This document shows, in pieces, positions 26,411 to 35,312 of a stretch of DNA of 64,000 nt. The notes beneath the pieces were generated by a model. That model was not told where the DNA came from, ran no database searches, and worked only from the letters and a program-made list of their open reading frames with translations. The translations under genes were made by a program, and so were the position numbers. Each line of letters starts with the position of its first letter. The stretch's first letter is position 1. Location of the stretch: positions 1,798,001 to 1,862,000 of the forward strand of contig OZ245061.1 in the NCBI GenBank assembly GCA_965224755.1. The letters are read 5' to 3'. Source of the DNA: Hellea sp965224755 (lineage in GTDB: Bacteria; Pseudomonadota; Alphaproteobacteria; Caulobacterales; Maricaulaceae).

Positions 26411-26518
26411 CTGTCTTTCCGGGGCTGCGAAGCAGAACCCGGAAGGTCGAGAGGTTGTGCACTGAACGAGAGATAGTCCGCAAAGGCTCGACCTTCCGCG
26501 TCAAGCGCGGAATGACAG
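26411..26518. repeat. Large imperfect inverted repeat between the secreted gene and recQ
   Basis: The outer arms CTGTCTTTCC...GGAAGGTCGAG (26411-26451) and CTCGACCTTCC...GGAATGACAG (26487-26518) are inverse copies; each arm also folds by itself. It sits between two convergent genes, where it could end both transcripts. It belongs to the GGAATGACAG palindrome type. Confidence 0.7.
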
Positions 26519-26546
26519 GGCAATTTAGGTCTTATCTGCTCTGGCC

Positions 26547-28346
26547 CTAAGCTTGGGATATCGCCTCTAAAAAAGCTTCACCGTAACGATCAAATTTGGT
26601 TGGGCCGACTCCGGACACGTCCAGCATTTCATCTTTATTAGACGGCGTCTTAGCCACCATATCCATCAGCGTGGCATCAGAAAATACCACAAAGGCAGGC
26701 TTATTGATATCGCGGGCGAAATCCATGCGGAGCGCTTTAAGCCTCGTAAGAAGTGTGTGTTCATCGCCGCTTAGCGCCGTTTCTTCAATAGCTTTACTAA
26801 CCTTGCGCACGGCGCGTTTCGTGCGGCCCACAGCCAAGTCCTTACATTCAAAAATGCCGTCCCCGCTGAGCACATCGCGCGCGCCGCTTTCCAATGTCAA
26901 AGCGCCGTAACGGCTGATATCCATGGTCAGCAACCCTGCGGCAACGGCCTGCCGGACTAGCGCCTGCATATAAGGTTTTGCAAATTCACTCCCCTGCCCG
27001 AATGCGCCCAACCGGTCATGGCCGAATTGCAGCACGCGGTCATTGGCCTCGCCCCGCGCGACGGCAATGGCGTGGACTGTGCCGAAACGTTGTCCGGTTT
27101 GCTCAATCGCAGCAAATAAGGCTTTGGCCGGCTCTGTGGCGTCAATCACTTTGGGCGGGGTCAGGCAATTATCGCAATTGCCGCAAGGCTGGTTGACCTC
27201 GCCAAAATAATGCAGCAGCACTTGGCGCCGGCATCCGGAAGCTTCGCAATATCCAATCAGCGCATCCAGCCGCTTATGTTCGCGCAGTTGATGTTCGCTG
27301 TCCGAGCCGTCATCGCTAATAAATTGCCGCCGCATACGAATATCATCCAGCCCGTAAAGCAGAGCCGTGACGGCAGGCTGCCCGTCCCGCCCGGCCCGTC
27401 CGATTTCCTGGTAAAAAGCTTCGAGGCTACCGGGTAAGTTCATATGATAAACAAAGCGGATATCGGGCTTATCAATGCCCATCCCAAAGGCGATAGTCGC
27501 GACCATAATCACGCCCTCTTCGGCCATGAACCGTTCTTGGTTTTCAAACCGTGTTTCGGACGACATCCCCGCATGATAGGGTAGCGCCTTATATCCGGCG
27601 GCTTTTAAAACCCCGGCAAATTTCTCGGTGTTTTTGCGCGATAGGCAATAGACAATACCCGACTGCCCCGCGCTGGATTTCATAAAGTCCAAAAGCTGTT
27701 GCGTGCGGTTATTGATCGGCGAGACGGCGAGCGTAAGATTGGGCCGGTCAAAGCCTTGTACCAATATCTTGCCGCGCCCCGCAAAAAGCTTGTCGGCGAT
27801 ATCCTTGCGGGTCAGCTCATCGGCTGTCGCCGTAAAAGCGGCTACGCGGGCTTCAGGGAACAGGTCTTTGAGCTGTTGTAATTGGGCATATTCCGGGCGA
27901 AAGGCCGGGCCCCATTTGGAGACGCAATGCGCCTCATCGACCACGAACATGGCCGGGTTTAGGGATTTCATCGCAGAGAGCATCCGCCCCGTCATCAAGC
28001 GCTCCGGCGACATATAAAGCATCTTCGCTCCGCCGTGTGTGACAGATTGCCATTGCTCGACATTATCCTCGCGCGACTGCCCGGAATGGATACAGCCAAC
28101 CCGAACGCCGTTCATGCGGAGCCCCGCAACTTGGTTATCCATCAAAGCCACAAGCGGCGAAATAACAATGGTCGGGCGATCAAAAAGAAGCGCGGGCACT
28201 TGGTAACAAAGCGACTTGCCTGCCCCCGTGGGCATAACCGCCAAGACACTTTCGCCGCCAACAAGCGCGTCAATCACTTCCTCTTGGCCCGGACGAAAAT
28301 CGTCAAACCCGAATATATTTTGCAAAACCGATTCAGCTGTGGACAT
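26547..28346 (-). CDS. recQ: ATP-dependent DNA helicase RecQ
   Basis: A 599-residue 3'-5' helicase of recombination repair. Walker A is MPTGAGKSLCYQ, motif II FVVDEAHCVSKWG, and motif VI QEIGRAGRDGQ. A zinc-binding subdomain (CEASGCRRQVLL and CGNCDNC), winged-helix (RQC) and C-terminal HRDC domain (LTRLKALRMDFARD, GVGPTKFDRYG) complete the long RecQ form. The start at 28346 gives MSTAESVLQNIFGF; further upstream the frame enters the divergent ABC gene. Confidence 0.96.
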   Translation of the reverse strand: MSTAESVLQNIFGFDDFRPGQEEVIDALVGGESVLAVMPTGAGKSLCYQVPALLFDRPTIVISPLVALMDNQVAGLRMNGVRVGCIHSGQSREDNVEQWQSVTHGGAKMLYMSPERLMTGRMLSAMKSLNPAMFVVDEAHCVSKWGPAFRPEYAQLQQLKDLFPEARVAAFTATADELTRKDIADKLFAGRGKILVQGFDRPNLTLAVSPINNRTQQLLDFMKSSAGQSGIVYCLSRKNTEKFAGVLKAAGYKALPYHAGMSSETRFENQERFMAEEGVIMVATIAFGMGIDKPDIRFVYHMNLPGSLEAFYQEIGRAGRDGQPAVTALLYGLDDIRMRRQFISDDGSDSEHQLREHKRLDALIGYCEASGCRRQVLLHYFGEVNQPCGNCDNCLTPPKVIDATEPAKALFAAIEQTGQRFGTVHAIAVARGEANDRVLQFGHDRLGAFGQGSEFAKPYMQALVRQAVAAGLLTMDISRYGALTLESGARDVLSGDGIFECKDLAVGRTKRAVRKVSKAIEETALSGDEHTLLTRLKALRMDFARDINKPAFVVFSDATLMDMVAKTPSNKDEMLDVSGVGPTKFDRYGEAFLEAISQA

Positions 28347-28397
28347 GCACTTGCCATGGCCTTGCGCGGAAAGAATTGCAACTGTAAGAGCGAGCAA

Positions 28398-30290
28398 ATG
28401 ACAGATAATTATGATGATAGCCGTTCCAGCGGCGCAGCCCTTGCCCAAGCGATAGAGCAAGACAGCGATAAACGCGGCAAAGCCAGTACGGTTAAGCCGT
28501 TGCGTCAAATTTGGCCGTTCATCGCAAAATATCCAGTAATGGTTTTTGCCTTTCTCATTTTCCTGATTCTGGCTGCGGCCATGACCCTCTCTATAGGTCT
28601 GGCCATCAAGGTGATTACAGATTGCGGCTTTGTCGGCGACGGCGATGTTGCAGGCTATTGCTCTCGCTTGGCCGTTGGTGATGAACGCGAAATGGGCTCA
28701 TATTTTAAATTCGCCATGGTGATCGGATTGGCAACGGCTTTGTTCAGCGCGCTTCGGTTTTATTTCATCAGCGTCTTAGGGCAACGGGTTATCGCGGATA
28801 TCCGCAAAGCCGTTTATGATAAACTCACCCGGCTCAGCCCCGAATTTTTCGAACGCGTTCATACAGGCGAAGTCCTCTCGCGGCTAACAACCGATACAAC
28901 GCTTATCGAGACCGTGATTGGGTCTTCTGTATCATTTGCAATCCGCTCCATCGCCACCAGTATCGGGGCGCTTATCATCATGTTTTTCATTAGCTGGAAA
29001 TTGACGGCCATGGTCTTGCTTATCGGCCCAGTGATTGTGGTTCCGGCCTTACTTATCGGGCGGCGCATCAGAACGTTATCGCGCTCCAGTCAAGACAATC
29101 TGGCCAATGCCTCTGCGAGGGCGGGCGAAAGTCTGGGCGCGATCCAGACTGTGCAGGCTTTCACACGCGAAGAAAAAGAACGCATAGATTTTGCGCGGGC
29201 CGTAGAAAATACATTCGCTGCCCATAAGAAACGCATTGGCGTGCGCAGCATCATGACGCTAGTTATTTTCGGCCTCGGCATGGCTGGAATGATCAGCGTA
29301 TTCTGGTTTGGCGCAGAAGAAGCTGCGCGTTTCAAAGATAGCGGCGGCGCGGCAGGCATCACAGGCGGGGAAATCGGCGCTTTCGCCTATTTCGCCTTTA
29401 TGGTCGTTTCAGGTGTTGGTTTCCTGACTGGCACTTGGACAGAACTCTTGCGGGCTTCTGGCGCGACTGAGCGCGTCATGGAATTGCTGTCCGAAGAGCC
29501 CATTATCAAAGCGCCTGAAAATCCTGTGACTCTCCCGCCTATATCCGGCGAACTCAGCTTTAACAATGTGACATTCGTCTATCCTTCCCGCCCGACACAG
29601 CAAGCGCTTAAAGAGGTTAGTTTTGATATCCGCGCAGGCGAGACTGTTGCCCTTGTCGGCCCTTCGGGCGCCGGAAAATCGACAATTTTTCAACTCCTCT
29701 TGCGGTTTTATGATGTGCAATCCGGGCACATCCGGCTTGACGGTACTGATATTACCCAATTAAATCCGCAAGACCTTCGCCGCCAATTTGCCATTGTCCA
29801 ACAAAACACGCCGCTCTTCTCTGGCAGCGCTATGGAGAATATCCGCTATGGCCGCGAGGGGGCGAGCGATGCAGATGTCATCGACGCGGCAAAAGCAGCC
29901 TTTGCCCATGAATTTATCGAGAAATTACCTGAAGGTTACGACACAGACCTTGGCGAATCAGCCGTGACCCTATCCGGCGGCCAGCGCCAGCGCCTTGCGA
30001 TTGCGCGGGCCATCTTGCGCGACGCGCCCATTCTTTTGCTGGACGAAGCGACGAGCGCGCTCGACGCAGAAAGCGAACGCGCGGTGCAACAAGCCTTTGA
30101 AGACATGTCGCAAACCAAAACCACATTAGTTATCGCCCACCGCCTCGCGACAGTATTGAAAGCCGACCGCATTATCGTGATGGAGGAAGGCCAAATTGTT
30201 GAAACAGGCACGCATAAACAGCTATTGGCTGCGGGCAATCTTTACGCCCGGCTTGCAAAGCTGCAATTTGATCTTTCCGCTAGCCATTAG
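28398..30290 (+). CDS. MsbA/BmrA-type ABC exporter
   Basis: A 630-residue half-transporter with a six-TM domain (about 40-340) fused to an ATPase. Walker A is GPSGAGKST, the signature LSGGQRQRLAIARAIL and Walker B ILLLDEATSALD, with the final H-loop VIAHRLAT. As a homodimer it would export lipids or drugs from the inner membrane. The ATG at 28398 has GAG-type bases upstream; the 5' end is 51 bases from the divergent recQ. Confidence 0.9.
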   Translation: MTDNYDDSRSSGAALAQAIEQDSDKRGKASTVKPLRQIWPFIAKYPVMVFAFLIFLILAAAMTLSIGLAIKVITDCGFVGDGDVAGYCSRLAVGDEREMGSYFKFAMVIGLATALFSALRFYFISVLGQRVIADIRKAVYDKLTRLSPEFFERVHTGEVLSRLTTDTTLIETVIGSSVSFAIRSIATSIGALIIMFFISWKLTAMVLLIGPVIVVPALLIGRRIRTLSRSSQDNLANASARAGESLGAIQTVQAFTREEKERIDFARAVENTFAAHKKRIGVRSIMTLVIFGLGMAGMISVFWFGAEEAARFKDSGGAAGITGGEIGAFAYFAFMVVSGVGFLTGTWTELLRASGATERVMELLSEEPIIKAPENPVTLPPISGELSFNNVTFVYPSRPTQQALKEVSFDIRAGETVALVGPSGAGKSTIFQLLLRFYDVQSGHIRLDGTDITQLNPQDLRRQFAIVQQNTPLFSGSAMENIRYGREGASDADVIDAAKAAFAHEFIEKLPEGYDTDLGESAVTLSGGQRQRLAIARAILRDAPILLLDEATSALDAESERAVQQAFEDMSQTKTTLVIAHRLATVLKADRIIVMEEGQIVETGTHKQLLAAGNLYARLAKLQFDLSASH

Positions 30291-30301
30291 CCACGCCGTG
30301 A

Positions 30302-30925
30302 CTAAAGCGCCTTCGATTTCCCCGCTTCAATCATCGGTAAGCTTAATGGCAGTAATATTTCCGTGGTTACAATCTTTCTCGCTTTGGTGAACCGCACTAA
30401 CTGTTCATCCACGACGGCCAATAGCTTCCCGCCGCTGGCGAGTTGATCCAGCAACATGACCGGCTCCGCGCGCAGAGCGCAGGTCAGGATGATGCGGTCA
30501 AAGGGATCTTGGCCCTTCCAGCCATAACGACCATCGCCGTGGCGAATGACGTGATTTGTGATGCCGAGCTTGGCAAAACGCGTTTCGGCCTCTTGGGTTA
30601 ACTGTTTATAGCGCTCGACGGAATAGACCCGCTTGACGATTTTGGAGAGGATAGCTGCGTGATAGCCGCTGCCTGTCCCAATCTCCAAAAGCTTATGCTC
30701 AGGCGAAAGTTCCAGCATCTGCGTCATCAGGGCGATGGTCAGCGGTTTGGATATGGTTTGCCCGCAGCTTATCGGCAGGGCCTGTTCTTCATAAGCCGTG
30801 TCCAAATGATGTTTTTCAACGAAATGTTTGCGCGGCGCTAATTCCGTCGCCCGCAGTACAGCATTATCGGAAATCCCGCGCCCGCGCAGGCGCATAATCA
30901 TATCTATCAGCCCAGGATCTATCAT
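30302..30925 (-). CDS. pcm: Protein-L-isoaspartate O-methyltransferase
   Basis: A 207-residue SAM-dependent enzyme that starts repair of isoaspartyl residues. Motif I KLLEIGTGSGYHAAILS and the pre-motif ISCGQTISKPLTIALM are standard for PCMT. Neighbouring surE, a common partner of pcm, is also on the minus strand about 125 bases upstream. Confidence 0.93.
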   Translation of the reverse strand: MIDPGLIDMIMRLRGRGISDNAVLRATELAPRKHFVEKHHLDTAYEEQALPISCGQTISKPLTIALMTQMLELSPEHKLLEIGTGSGYHAAILSKIVKRVYSVERYKQLTQEAETRFAKLGITNHVIRHGDGRYGWKGQDPFDRIILTCALRAEPVMLLDQLASGGKLLAVVDEQLVRFTKARKIVTTEILLPLSLPMIEAGKSKAL

Positions 30926-30948
30926 TCTGCGTCAATCACGCGGCTTAG

Positions 30949-31039
30949 CTGTTCCCGGCCGCCGCGCCGGGATCTCCCGCAATTTAGTATGAATACGCAA
31001 GGAGATCCCGGATATCGCTTTGCGATTCCGGGAACACAG
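30949..31039. repeat. Dispersed double-hairpin repeat, copy 2
   Basis: CTGTTCCCGGCC...GCCGGGATCTCCCGCA opens and CGCAAGGAGATCCCGG...CCGGGAACACAG closes it. The central CCCGCA-N17-CGCAAGGAG layout matches copy 1 almost exactly. It fills the pcm-surE intergenic gap. Confidence 0.8.
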
Positions 31040-31051
31040 CCTGAAAGATGT

Positions 31052-31816
31052 TTACGCATCAAAGCTTTCCTGCAAAGCATTGAGGGTTTCAGTATGAGTC
31101 AAATCCGTATGCAGCGGCGTGACCGAAATATAACCATCGTAAATCGCGCGTAAATCCGTACCGTGGGGCGGGTTGGAACGGCCCCCGCCGTAAGTCAGCC
31201 AATAATAATCCCCGCCGCGTGGGTGTTTGCGTTTATCAACGCCGCTCATCTGGAAATCACGGTGGCCTTGGCGGGTGATCTGGACGCCTTTGACCCCGCC
31301 GGGCGGCGTATCCGGGAAGTTAACAGAGAGGATAACATTATCCGGCCAACCCTTTGATATTAGGTCTTTTATCAGTTTGGGGCCGTGGGCTTCTGCGGTC
31401 TCCCATGGTAGGCTATTAGCGCCTTGAAACCCTCTTGCAAGGGACAGCGCAATAGACGGCACGCCCATTTGCATGCCTTGCAAAGCCCCGGCAATTGTGC
31501 CTGAAAAGGTCACGTCTTCGGCTAAGTTTTGCCCCCGGTTGACGCCGGATAAGATGAGATCTGGAGGGCTGTCTTTGAACAGCTCTTTCATGGCAACAAT
31601 CACGCTATCGGTCGGCGTGCCTGTCACCGAATAGACTTTGTCGTCAAGTTTTTTCAGCCGCACAGGATTATGCAGAGAGACCCCGCGCGAAGCGGCGGAT
31701 TGCTCGGTATCGGGCGCGCAAACCCAGACATCACCCGAGAGCTCGGCGGCGATGCGGCGAAGAACAGCAAGGCCCGTAGCGGAGACGCCGTCATCATTGG
31801 TGAGCAGGATTTTCAT
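31052..31816 (-). CDS. surE: 5'-nucleotidase SurE
   Basis: A 254-residue nucleotide and polyphosphate phosphatase of the SurE family, a stationary-phase survival protein. The metal site LTNDDG is at residues 5-10, with GVNRGQNLAEDVTFSGTIAG the second conserved block. The ATG at 31816 begins MKILLTNDDG; the upstream in-frame extension to 31969 is repeat DNA, not protein. Confidence 0.95.
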   Translation of the reverse strand: MKILLTNDDGVSATGLAVLRRIAAELSGDVWVCAPDTEQSAASRGVSLHNPVRLKKLDDKVYSVTGTPTDSVIVAMKELFKDSPPDLILSGVNRGQNLAEDVTFSGTIAGALQGMQMGVPSIALSLARGFQGANSLPWETAEAHGPKLIKDLISKGWPDNVILSVNFPDTPPGGVKGVQITRQGHRDFQMSGVDKRKHPRGGDYYWLTYGGGRSNPPHGTDLRAIYDGYISVTPLHTDLTHTETLNALQESFDA

Positions 31817-31831
31817 CCTAGACACCATCCT

Positions 31832-31965
31832 GCCCTTCTCCCCGGGGGAGAAGGTGTCGCGAAGCGGCGGATGAGGGGCCGCGAAAATAAAGCCCCGCCT
31901 GCGGCGGGCCGTAATAACATTGCCCCTCACCCGCCCTTCGGGCACCCTCTCCCTTGGGGAGAGGA
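31832..31965. repeat. Palindromic CTCTCCC/GGGAGAGG-type intergenic repeat
   Basis: CCCTTCTCCCCGGGGGAGAA...ATGAGGGGC and GCCCCTCACCCGCCC...GGGGAGAGG face each other around a small central hairpin (CCCGCCTGCGGCGGG). The two arms resemble each other inverted. Repeats of this look are widespread in proteobacterial intergenic DNA. It fills the serS-surE gap. Confidence 0.75.
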
Positions 31966-31984
31966 ACATGAATTTGAGGCAATA

Positions 31985-33478
31985 TCATGCAATCACCTCA
32001 ACCCCGCCCATATAAGGCACAAGCGCTTTGGGCACCGTGATACTCCCGTCCTCGTTTTGGTAATTCTCCAGCACGGCGACCAATGTCCGGCCTACCGCCA
32101 GCCCGGAGCCGTTTAGCGTATGGACGAAGCGGTTATCCTTCTCGGCGTGTTTATAGCGGGCATTCATGCGGCGGGCCTGAAAATCTCCGCAATTGGAAAC
32201 CGAGGATATCTCGCGGTAAGTGTCTTGGCTTGGCAGCCAGACTTCGATGTCAAACGTGCGCCTTGCGCCAAAACCGAGATCGCCCGTGCAAAGCTCAACC
32301 ACGCGGTAAGGCAGTTCCAGCCGTTTCAGCACCTCCTCGGCGCAGCCCAATTTACGTTTATGCTCAGCCTCGCTGTCTTCGGGGCGAGTGATAGAGACAA
32401 GCTCGACCTTGTTAAATTGATGCTGCCGGATCATGCCCTTGGTATCGCGCCCCGCACTGCCCGCTTCGGAGCGGAAACAAGGCGTGTGCGCCGTCATGCG
32501 CATGGGGAGTTTGTCGGGATCAACGATGGACCCGCGCACGATGTTGGTGAGGGAAACTTCGGCGGTTGGGATAAGATACATTTTATCGCTGTATTCACCA
32601 TTATCAGCTCGTTCCAAAGCTTGAGACCTATCTTTTTCTAGAGCTTGATTTAATCGTTCCTGATAAAACCCATCCAAAGCTATTTTTCGTTGATCAGCAT
32701 CCATATCTTTTAAATTGATCATCAAGCTATCAAGACCTATTTTTATGCTACCCCATGCTAATTCTGCCGAATGCTTTGCATCAACATCCCACTTCTCCCA
32801 ATCAAAATTATCTGTCGCATACAAATCGTCTTCAAACTTCGGTAACTGTCCCGTCCCATAGAGCGCATCGCCGCGAACCAAATAAGGCGGGCTATGCTCG
32901 ACATAGCCATGCTCTTCTGTCTGTAAATCAAGCATGAAGGCGGCGAGAGCGCGGTCTAGCCTTGAGAGCAACCCGCTCAGCACGACAAAACGGCTTCCGC
33001 TCATCTTTGCCGCCGTTTCGAAATCCATCATGCCTAAGGCTTCGCCTAATTCGTCATGGCCCTTGGGTTCAAAAGCCAGCTTTGTTGGTTCCAGATGTTT
33101 GTGCATCTCGATATTGCTATCTTCATCCTCGCCCTCAGGCACATCGGCGAAGGGCAAGTTTGGCAGCCCTGCCAGCAAATCATTAAGCGCGACTTCTTCT
33201 GCATGCACTTGAGGCCCCAATGCATCTTCGACATTCTGGGCGCCAGCTATTTCTTTTTTAAGTCGCTCGGCTTCCTCAGTGTCGCCACGCGCATATGCTT
33301 GGCCGACAAGCTTCGACGCCTTCTTTTTAGCGGCATTTGCCTCTTCAGCCAATTGCTTAGCTTTGCGGACCAGCTTGTCCTGATCGAGGATTTTTTTGGA
33401 TAGCGGCTCTAATCCCCGCTTCGCCCATAATGTATCATATTCGGCAGGGTTTTCGCGAATGGCTTTGATGTCGTGCAT
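31985..33478 (-). CDS. serS: Seryl-tRNA synthetase with a large internal insertion
   Basis: A 497-residue class II synthetase. The N-terminal coiled-coil tRNA arm spans about 30-105; the core has GTGQLPKFEDDLY, YLIPTAEVSLTN, HTPCFRSEAGSAGRDTKG (motif 2) and NGSGLAVGRTLVAVLE (motif 3). Normal enzymes go from the KFEDDLY block to the YLIPTAEV block in about 5-8 residues; here about 75 residues (roughly 221-298) intervene. The extra part is charged and helix-forming and its DNA is visibly AT-rich. The active-site residues are intact, so the enzyme is expected to be functional. Confidence 0.95.
   Translation of the reverse strand: MHDIKAIRENPAEYDTLWAKRGLEPLSKKILDQDKLVRKAKQLAEEANAAKKKASKLVGQAYARGDTEEAERLKKEIAGAQNVEDALGPQVHAEEVALNDLLAGLPNLPFADVPEGEDEDSNIEMHKHLEPTKLAFEPKGHDELGEALGMMDFETAAKMSGSRFVVLSGLLSRLDRALAAFMLDLQTEEHGYVEHSPPYLVRGDALYGTGQLPKFEDDLYATDNFDWEKWDVDAKHSAELAWGSIKIGLDSLMINLKDMDADQRKIALDGFYQERLNQALEKDRSQALERADNGEYSDKMYLIPTAEVSLTNIVRGSIVDPDKLPMRMTAHTPCFRSEAGSAGRDTKGMIRQHQFNKVELVSITRPEDSEAEHKRKLGCAEEVLKRLELPYRVVELCTGDLGFGARRTFDIEVWLPSQDTYREISSVSNCGDFQARRMNARYKHAEKDNRFVHTLNGSGLAVGRTLVAVLENYQNEDGSITVPKALVPYMGGVEVIA
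32585..32818 (-). other. AT-rich in-frame insertion within serS
   Basis: This stretch encodes residues about 221-298, including FDWEKWDVDAKHSAELAW and KIALDGFYQERLNQALEKD. Codon use and base composition differ visibly from the rest of serS (many A/T third positions). No inverted repeat ends were noticed. It disrupts no motif because it lies in a surface loop between two strands of the catalytic core. Confidence 0.7.
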
Positions 33479-33617
33479 TGTGCTCTCTTATAAGTTTTGC
33501 CCGCTATAGACGGAGCGGCGAGTCGCGTAAAGCGCCGAGAGCCAAAACGATTTGTTCATCTGCAATTAACCTAAGCCTGATTAAGGCGCAGCTCTCATGA
33601 CACTTAAAGGAGTTCCC

Positions 33618-34328
33618 ATGAAACGCGTAATTTTAATGTCTGTCGCCGCTCTGGCATTTGCAACATCGGCTTTGGCCGAAGATGGCTGGACGGGCGAAGC
33701 TTCGCTCACCGGCTCAAAGACAACCGGTAATACAGAAACCACCGATATTGGCCTTGGCCTGAAACTGAACCGCGAATCCGGTGTTTGGCGTCATAAATTC
33801 AAAGCTCTGGCCGATTACGGCAAGAATTCGGGTTTTAAAAACAAGCAGCGTTTTGTCCTCGGCTATCAAATTGACCGCGATCTGAATGAGCGCACTTATG
33901 TTTACGGCAATGCCGATTATTTCAATGATGATTTCGGCGCTTTCAAGTCAGGTTATTTCCTCGGCACAGGGCTTGGCTATAAGGCTATCTTGCCTGACCC
34001 TATCAGCTGGAACCTTGAAGGCGGTCTTGGTTATCGTGCGCAAAAGACACAAAACCCTTTCAGCGTGTCAACAACTGAGCTCGCCCTGCGCGCCTTTTCT
34101 GATTTCGATTGGCAGTTTAACGAAAGTGTTTCCGCCTATAACGATACGGAAATCATCTATTCTTCCAGCGACACTTACATCTGGAACGAGACCGGATTGA
34201 CCGCGGCCTTGGCCGGCAATCTCGCCGCCAGAGCTTCATTTCGCATAGATACCCACAGCGATGTGCCTCTCGGGACGAAGAAGACCGATACTGTGACCCG
34301 CTTTGGCGTTGTTTACACAATGGATTAA
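33618..34328 (+). CDS. DUF481 outer-membrane protein (YdiY type)
   Basis: A 236-residue beta-barrel-like protein with a signal peptide (1-20, ending SALAED). GEASLTGSKTTGNTETTDIG is the usual DUF481 start and alternating aromatic strands follow to the C-terminus. AAGGAG five bases before the ATG at 33618 decides the start over the upstream ATG at 33597. Family members are often called salt-induced outer membrane proteins; function unknown. Confidence 0.88.
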   Translation: MKRVILMSVAALAFATSALAEDGWTGEASLTGSKTTGNTETTDIGLGLKLNRESGVWRHKFKALADYGKNSGFKNKQRFVLGYQIDRDLNERTYVYGNADYFNDDFGAFKSGYFLGTGLGYKAILPDPISWNLEGGLGYRAQKTQNPFSVSTTELALRAFSDFDWQFNESVSAYNDTEIIYSSSDTYIWNETGLTAALAGNLAARASFRIDTHSDVPLGTKKTDTVTRFGVVYTMD

Positions 34329-34343
34329 GCCTATTCATGGCGC

Positions 34344-34853
34344 ATGATTAGTCACTTGCTGCTCATGCGCCATGCAAAATCCTCTTGGTCGGACGGGTCT
34401 CTGTCAGACCATGAACGGCCTTTAAACAAACGCGGCGAAAAGGCGGCCACGGCGGTCGGCGCGGCCCTTACGGCGCGAGGCTATCCGCCCGATATTATCT
34501 GGTGCTCGGACGCGGCCCGCACGCGGCAAACAGCCATGCGCCTGATCCGGGCCATTCCCGCCGCGCAGGAAGTTGATTACAGTCCCGATTTCTATCATGC
34601 CAGCGCGGAGCAAGTCCTGATGATTTGCGGCAAACAGACGGAACCCGGCGGGCGGTTAATGCTGCTCGGACATAATCCCGGCTGGGCGGCCCTGCATGAG
34701 TATTTCACGGGCCAGTACCATGACTACCCGGCGGGGGCCTGCACGGTGCTAAAACGCACGGAAAAGAGCTTCTCAAATAGAGATGGGGGCGACTGGCTTG
34801 CGCCGAAAAGCTGGCGCATGATTGACCTGATATTGCCCAGAGGCCTCGAATAA
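34344..34853 (+). CDS. SixA-like histidine phosphatase
   Basis: A 169-residue member of the histidine phosphatase superfamily. The catalytic motif LLMRHAKSSWSD is at residues 6-17, DHERPLNKRGEKAA follows as in SixA-type phosphohistidine phosphatases, and the second His lies in LMLLGHNPGW. It may dephosphorylate a phosphotransfer protein; the partner is unknown. It follows the DUF481 gene by 15 bases. Confidence 0.88.
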   Translation: MISHLLLMRHAKSSWSDGSLSDHERPLNKRGEKAATAVGAALTARGYPPDIIWCSDAARTRQTAMRLIRAIPAAQEVDYSPDFYHASAEQVLMICGKQTEPGGRLMLLGHNPGWAALHEYFTGQYHDYPAGACTVLKRTEKSFSNRDGGDWLAPKSWRMIDLILPRGLE

Positions 34854-34886
34854 TGAGAGGGTTTGCATGATGAGAGACCCTGCATA

Positions 34887-35096
34887 ATGAAAGCCGTGCT
34901 CATCTCAATGTGGCGGCTCTTTCACGCCCTTGCCTTCTACCCAATCATGTTCGGGGCGTTTATCTGGCTTTATTTCAAAGGCGCACATTGGATTTGGGGC
35001 GCACTGATTCTTGCCGGTATCCTGATTTTCGACCCGATTTGGCGAATTATGGCCAGAAATCTCTGGCGTATCCTGACCGGAAAAGCCCCGCGTTAA
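34887..35096 (+). CDS. Small two-helix membrane protein
   Basis: A 69-residue hypothetical protein with two hydrophobic helices (about 10-28 and 32-50) and a basic tail (RNLWRILTGKAPR). An upstream TTG at 34863 is less likely than the ATG at 34887. It follows the SixA-like gene by 33 bases and may share its transcript. No family recognised. Confidence 0.6.
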   Translation: MKAVLISMWRLFHALAFYPIMFGAFIWLYFKGAHWIWGALILAGILIFDPIWRIMARNLWRILTGKAPR

Positions 35097-35164
35097 GGGG
35101 TTTTACACTATAAATTGCACTTTTTAAAATATTAAGTGACATTTTACAACTTATACGCTAGATA

Positions 35165-35312
35165 CGAATCAACGCGGGTTACTCATCCCAACTCCAACCC
35201 GCGTGTTTAGTGGCAGTGGATCCCACGCTGAAGCTGCCAACCCTAAGGTGGGCTGGTCTTTGTTCTCAACATCATCCCGGTGAGCGCAATGACCAGCCGC
35301 CAATGTGGGTTA
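35165..35312. ncRNA. Candidate structured small RNA
   Basis: This intergenic stretch holds several exact stems. ACGCGGGTT (35172-35180) pairs with AACCCGCGT (35196-35204), TGGCAG (35211-35216) with CTGCCA (35234-35239), and GGCTGGTC (35251-35258) with GACCAGCC (35291-35298). The last is closed outside by AACCC (35239-35243) with GGGTT (35307-35311). A possible promoter (GTGACA, 17 bases, TAGATA) lies just upstream on the plus strand. No known RNA family was recognised; 6S-like RNA was considered but not supported. The strand is undecided. Confidence 0.4.

Noticed and set aside
28035..28397. N-terminal extension of the ABC exporter
   Set aside because: It overlaps the divergent recQ start; the extension has no TM character and family members begin near residue 1 of the chosen start.
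31817..31969. N-terminal extension of SurE
   Set aside because: It is translated palindromic repeat DNA; SurE proteins start MKILLTNDDG.
35165..35312. tRNA, SRP RNA or 6S RNA at this location
   Set aside because: No anticodon arm/TTC loop or GGAAGG-AGCAG motif, and no convincing 6S bubble; kept only as a candidate unknown RNA.
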